From CAJBLF01 sp041663325 (GTDB lineage: Bacteria; Patescibacteriota; Gracilibacteria; Absconditabacterales; Absconditicoccaceae): DNA of 8,107 bases. Made by a program: the position numbers and the translations under genes. Under the pieces are notes generated by a model. The model saw nothing but the letters and a program-made list of their open reading frames with translations. It did not search any database and had not been told where the DNA came from. This document shows positions 6,061 to 8,107 of this stretch, one piece after another (position 1 is the stretch's first letter; every line of letters starts with the position of its first letter). Location: the NCBI GenBank assembly GCA_041663325.1, contig JBAZRN010000035.1:1-8107 (forward strand), read 5' to 3'.

Positions 6061-6088
6061 GTTAGTTTTTCATTTTTAGTTTTTCACT
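6061..6088. repeat. Degenerate heptad repeats at the end of the surface-protein gene
   Basis: Four 7-bp units in tandem: GTTAGTT, TTTCATT, TTTAGTT and TTTCACT. They contain the TAA stop (6062-6064) and encode the last residues of the minus-strand gene. The final two units recur identically, in the same order, at 7713-7726. Confidence 0.6.
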
Positions 6089-7258
6089 AATCTTTTTGTG
6101 TTTTCTGTATGCGAGTAAATAATGTATCTTCAGCGTAAATGCGATAAAGAAGAGTATCCATCCAATCGTGGCAAAGACAGAAATATTTCTGTATTGCTGT
6201 TGGCTGGTATTCATCGCGAGTGCTTGTTTTTCGCTGGGACTTGTTACTGCAGTATCTATAGTATTCGTATCACATCCAAGTTTTTGGATAATAGAGGTAA
6301 GTGCATTTTGATAGCTGATACCTGGCTCACTACCTAACTTTATCAAAAGTTTGCATTCATCCGACGACGCAGATATTTTATCCGCTTCTTGGACTATTTT
6401 TCTAAACATCATAGGATTGATATTTTTATTGAGCAGCATTCATGTAGCGGTTTTAAAATTATATATGCTTTCCGTTTGGTTTGCTCATCCATAGGATTGT
6501 TGGTCGGCGACAGAAATTTTGAGATCAATGGATGTATTGATGGAGAGCCAATCTTTGGGATAAAACGTCAGATAATTTCCATTTCGTTTGAGATTTTCAG
6601 ATCCATAGAAATATTGGTCTCCGTTAAAATTGATAACGACACTATTTTTGTCTATTCATTTGCCGATATCCTTGATATCAAAGACAAAATATTGATCCAA
6701 GGTGATTCTTTGACTCGTGTCTTTGGGATAGATCAAATTAATGCTTGGCAGAATAATATCAGGTTCGCATTCGGGCACTTTTGCAAAATTGAGATCAAAG
6801 GTTTCTTTGAGCGGATAGGTTTTATTCGCAGTAATAGCCTCAGAACCTGTTCATAACGTCAATGTCTCTTTGCCTACGATATCGCTTTTAAAATACAGTT
6901 GAAAAAATGATGTAGCTTCTGTTGTCGAGGTGAATGTAGGATTTTGCACCTCAAGGATGATTTTATCGTATTCGATTTTTGAGCTAGCTATCCCATGTGT
7001 TGTGTTTGGCAATATACGAAGGATTTCAATATTTTCTGGATTATAATAGAGCACTAGGGTAAATTTACTCACGTTTTGTCCTTGCGGAGTGAAAAGAATA
7101 TCCGCAGAATTAGTGCAGCCAGCATGAAATTGGTCAGCGGGTTGAAATCTTACATCAGAATATCCAGGTTGGAAAGTGACCTTTGCTCATCGTACGCATC
7201 ATAGCATTCCGACTACAAAGATAAGTCATCGGGTGATACTGTTTTTTGTTTTTGCCAT
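6062..7258 (-). CDS. Exported protein with cohesin-like domain and C-terminal membrane anchor
   Basis: A 398-residue surface protein. Residues 10-24 (RGLIFVVGMLGCVRG) form an N-terminal signal sequence after a basic start; MLGC at 18-21 is a weak lipobox-like site. Residues about 25-142 look like a cohesin-type beta sandwich (ADILFTPQGQNVSKFTLVLYYNPENIEIL, then KIILEVQNPTF). Residues about 168-270 look like an Ig-like module (ILPSINLIYPKDTS, VVINFNGDQYFY, DLKISVADQQSYG). Residues 359-384 are a transmembrane helix (SVFATIGWILFFIAF), followed by a basic cytoplasmic tail. Several Cys (48, 164, 302, 329) may form disulfides. The domain calls are inferred from strand patterns. UGA encodes Gly at seven sites, including 11, 20 and 24 in the signal sequence. 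ATG 7258 is chosen because it gives a classic signal peptide and lies about 25 bases after the predicted transcription start; in-frame ATGs at 7300 and 7330 overlap or precede that promoter. Confidence 0.82.
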
Positions 7259-7281
7259 CAGTTTGGCTAAGAGAGTAAAAT
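7252..7281 (+). promoter_or_regulatory. Possible promoter of the small membrane protein gene
   Basis: TTGCCA (7252-7257) and TAAAAT (7276-7281) with an 18-base spacer, a modest match. It would start transcription near 7288, about 30 bases before ATG 7318. It would face the surface-protein promoter at 7290-7317 and overlap that gene's leader and first codons. Confidence 0.35.
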
Positions 7282-7289
7282 ATGAATTC

Positions 7290-7317
7290 AGTATATACAT
7301 GAACCATAAAATATCAA
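7290..7317 (-). promoter_or_regulatory. Promoter of the surface protein (and CYTH) genes
   Basis: On the minus strand, TTGATA (7317-7312) and TATACT (7295-7290) are spaced by 16 bases. The predicted start near 7283 gives a 25-base leader to ATG 7258. The element lies immediately before the start codon of the divergent gene at 7318, so the two transcription units probably interfere or are co-regulated. Confidence 0.6.
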
Positions 7318-7611
7318 ATGAAAATATCATTGATTTTCTGACTATTTTTCATACCTTATGAGGTGAATATCGTTGTTTTATTCCTCCTATTGTGGATGAC
7401 TACTGACCTCAAAAAATTTGAAGAAAAACGTAAAACAAATCTTGCAAATACCATAGGAAGTACGCTTTGGTTAGGCGTAGAGGATCTTTCTCGTGCAGTA
7501 AGCGGCGCTAAAAAATCTAATAAGAAATGAGAAAATCTCGCTAAAAACCAAATATCCAGAGAACTCGATACATACGAAACTACTAAGATAGAAAGACATA
7601 AGAAGACGTAG
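7318..7611 (+). CDS. Small hypothetical membrane protein
   Basis: A 97-residue protein with an N-terminal hydrophobic segment (ISLIFGLFFIPYEVNIVVLFLLLW, residues 3-26) followed by a charged, helical, lysine-rich cytoplasmic part (TDLKKFEEKRK, LSRAVSGAKKSNKK, QISRELDTYETTK). No family is recognised. UGA encodes Gly 8 and Gly 71; a standard-code caller would miss it because TGA interrupts both halves. The start is uncertain. ATG 7318 fits the possible promoter and gives a membrane protein. ATG 7282 would add 12 residues. ATG 7396 would give a soluble 71-residue protein. No clear SD favours any of them, though AGAGAG lies before 7282. It is divergent from the surface-protein gene, which suggests a shared envelope role. 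The stop TAG runs directly into heptad repeats. Confidence 0.65.
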
Positions 7612-7631
7612 TGAATAGTTAATAGTTAATA
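7611..7631. repeat. Three tandem heptads after the small membrane protein gene
   Basis: The units are GTGAATA, GTTAATA and GTTAATA. They begin on the last base of the TAG stop (7609-7611). This is the most regular of the heptad clusters. Confidence 0.6.
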
Positions 7632-7635
7632 ATGT

Positions 7636-7663
7636 TTGAATTTGTCTTTTTATGGACTATAGT
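7636..7663 (+). promoter_or_regulatory. Possible promoter of the ArfB-like gene
   Basis: TTGAAT (7636-7641) and TATAGT (7658-7663) with a 16-base spacer. The -10 lies in the first of two palindromic octamers ACTATAGT (7656-7663 and 7669-7676), so a regulator binding the palindrome could block it. The leader would be about 65 bases and holds the heptad cluster at 7699. A second AT-rich -10-like region follows at about 7678-7685. Confidence 0.4.
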
Positions 7664-7676
7664 AAATTACTATAGT
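7656..7676. repeat. Paired palindromic octamers, 21-bp near-palindrome
   Basis: Two copies of the self-complementary ACTATAGT are separated by AAATT; the whole is a near-perfect palindrome. Thirteen bases of it (TATAGTAAATTAC, 7658-7670) also occur at 3513-3525, on the left end of the palindromic element near the RNHCP gene. It could be an operator or a trace of the same element type. Confidence 0.45.
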
Positions 7677-7698
7677 TTATATATACCATACCAATATT

Positions 7699-7726
7699 TT
7701 TCACTTTTCGTTTTTAGTTTTTCACT
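7699..7726. repeat. Four degenerate heptads upstream of the ArfB-like gene
   Basis: The units are TTTCACT, TTTCGTT, TTTAGTT and TTTCACT, ending 9 bases before the ATG at 7736. The last two units match 6075-6088 exactly. Confidence 0.6.
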
Positions 7727-7735
7727 AGTTTTTAT

Positions 7736-8107
7736 ATGGAAGATATCATTCAAAATATTTTAGATCATGAGGTGCATTTTCATTTTTCCAAAAGCGGCGG
7801 ACATGGCGGTCAAAATATAAACAAGAGAGAGACCAAAGCAGAGTTATATTTTAATATCCATTATTCACAATACCTTACTTTTGAGCAAAAGCAAAGACTC
7901 ATCAAATTAGCGGGAAATATGGTTCATCATCAAGAATGAATTCTCATCATGACTTGCCAAGAAGAACGTTACCAACGCGCAAATAAAGAAAAGGTGATCC
8001 ATCATTTCAGGCAATTATTGACAGAAGCGCTGACTGAACCCAGAAAAAGAATCCCAACCAAACTACCAAAATCTGAAAATGAAGCGCGTATTGTGGACAA
8101 AAAGTTT
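7736..8107 (+). CDS. arfB: ArfB-like peptidyl-tRNA hydrolase (RF-1 domain), 3' end outside the window
   Basis: The first 124 residues of a class I release-factor-domain protein; the frame is open at the window edge. The catalytic GGQ is at 24-26 in SKSGGHGGQNINKRETKAEL; the Gln drives hydrolysis of peptidyl-tRNA on the ribosome. The later part matches ArfB-type rescue factors: a short domain with no stop-codon-recognition domain, then EPRKRIPTKLPKSENEARIVDKK, a basic tail of the kind that enters the empty mRNA channel of stalled ribosomes. A GGQ this close to the N-terminus excludes RF1 and RF2, in which it lies past residue 200. ArfB proteins are about 140 residues, so only a short end is missing. 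One UGA encodes Gly68. No SD precedes the ATG. The exact subfamily (ArfB versus a related PrfH-like factor) is less certain than the domain. Confidence 0.85.

Noticed and set aside
6122..6856. Plus-strand open frames at 6122-6337 and 6389-6856 (155 residues)
   Set aside because: They are antisense to the surface-protein gene, which reads continuously on the minus strand with a signal peptide and anchor.
204..7939. Reading the TGA-interrupted genes as pseudogenes or as code 4 (UGA = Trp)
   Set aside because: UGA falls at conserved glycines in HicA, HicB, RNHCP, CYTH and the prenyl synthase, and TGG is used for Trp, so neither decay nor Trp reassignment fits.
7736..8107. The GGQ protein as release factor 1 or 2
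   Set aside because: GGQ lies at residues 24-26 with no preceding codon-recognition domain, and the basic tail follows within about 80 residues, as in ArfB.

Overview
This window comes from an AT-rich bacterial genome that reads UGA as glycine (translation table 25). About 46 in-frame TGA codons fall inside ten of the twelve genes I call. Where the family is recognisable, they sit at conserved glycines: HicA HHGGKD, HicB IPGYVGFFSQGD, the RNHCP CGGKM turn, and the prenyl synthase GQMID motif. No gene ends in TGA; all observed stops are TAA or TAG. This code, with small compact genes and mostly no Shine-Dalgarno sequence, points to Gracilibacteria (BD1-5/GN02) or Absconditabacteria (SR1) of the Patescibacteria/CPR. 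I cannot separate the two. Standard-code gene calling breaks most genes here into pieces, so the coordinates below come from re-reading each frame through UGA.

Layout. 1-203: no gene; a nested inverted repeat, then a promoter. 204-666: a HicB-HicA toxin-antitoxin pair. 667-848: no intact gene, only a decayed coding remnant. 849-1895 (-): a polyprenyl diphosphate synthase. 2044-3081 (+): a 345-residue lysine-rich protein of unknown function behind a near-perfect sigma-70 promoter. 3191-3502 (-): an RNHCP-domain zinc-ribbon protein, with a short palindromic insertion-like element directly upstream flanked by 8-bp direct repeats. 3600-3744 (-): a candidate structured RNA resembling 6S RNA. 3749-4081 (-): a single-RRM RNA-binding protein. 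4225-4995 (+): an unknown protein with a Pro/Gln-rich N-terminus and a coiled-coil end. 5059-5427 (-): a 122-residue unknown protein with its own terminator. 5515-5997 (-) and 6062-7258 (-): a CYTH-domain protein downstream of a surface protein with a signal sequence and C-terminal anchor, probably one operon. 7318-7611 (+): a divergent small membrane protein. 7736-end (+): an ArfB-like ribosome-rescue hydrolase cut by the window edge.

The genes do not form one obvious pathway. Themes are RNA and ribosome biology (RRM protein, 6S-like RNA, ArfB-like factor), isoprenoid chain elongation, and a toxin-antitoxin pair. Two patterns go beyond single genes. Degenerate 7-bp tandem repeats recur at gene borders (about 3081, 3166, 5999, 6061, 7611 and 7699), often overlapping stop codons. 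The initiation pattern is nearly SD-free; only hicA, which overlaps hicB, has a clear SD. The most notable system is the HicBA pair: its toxin carries five UGA-glycine codons, so it can be made in full only in a host with this code.
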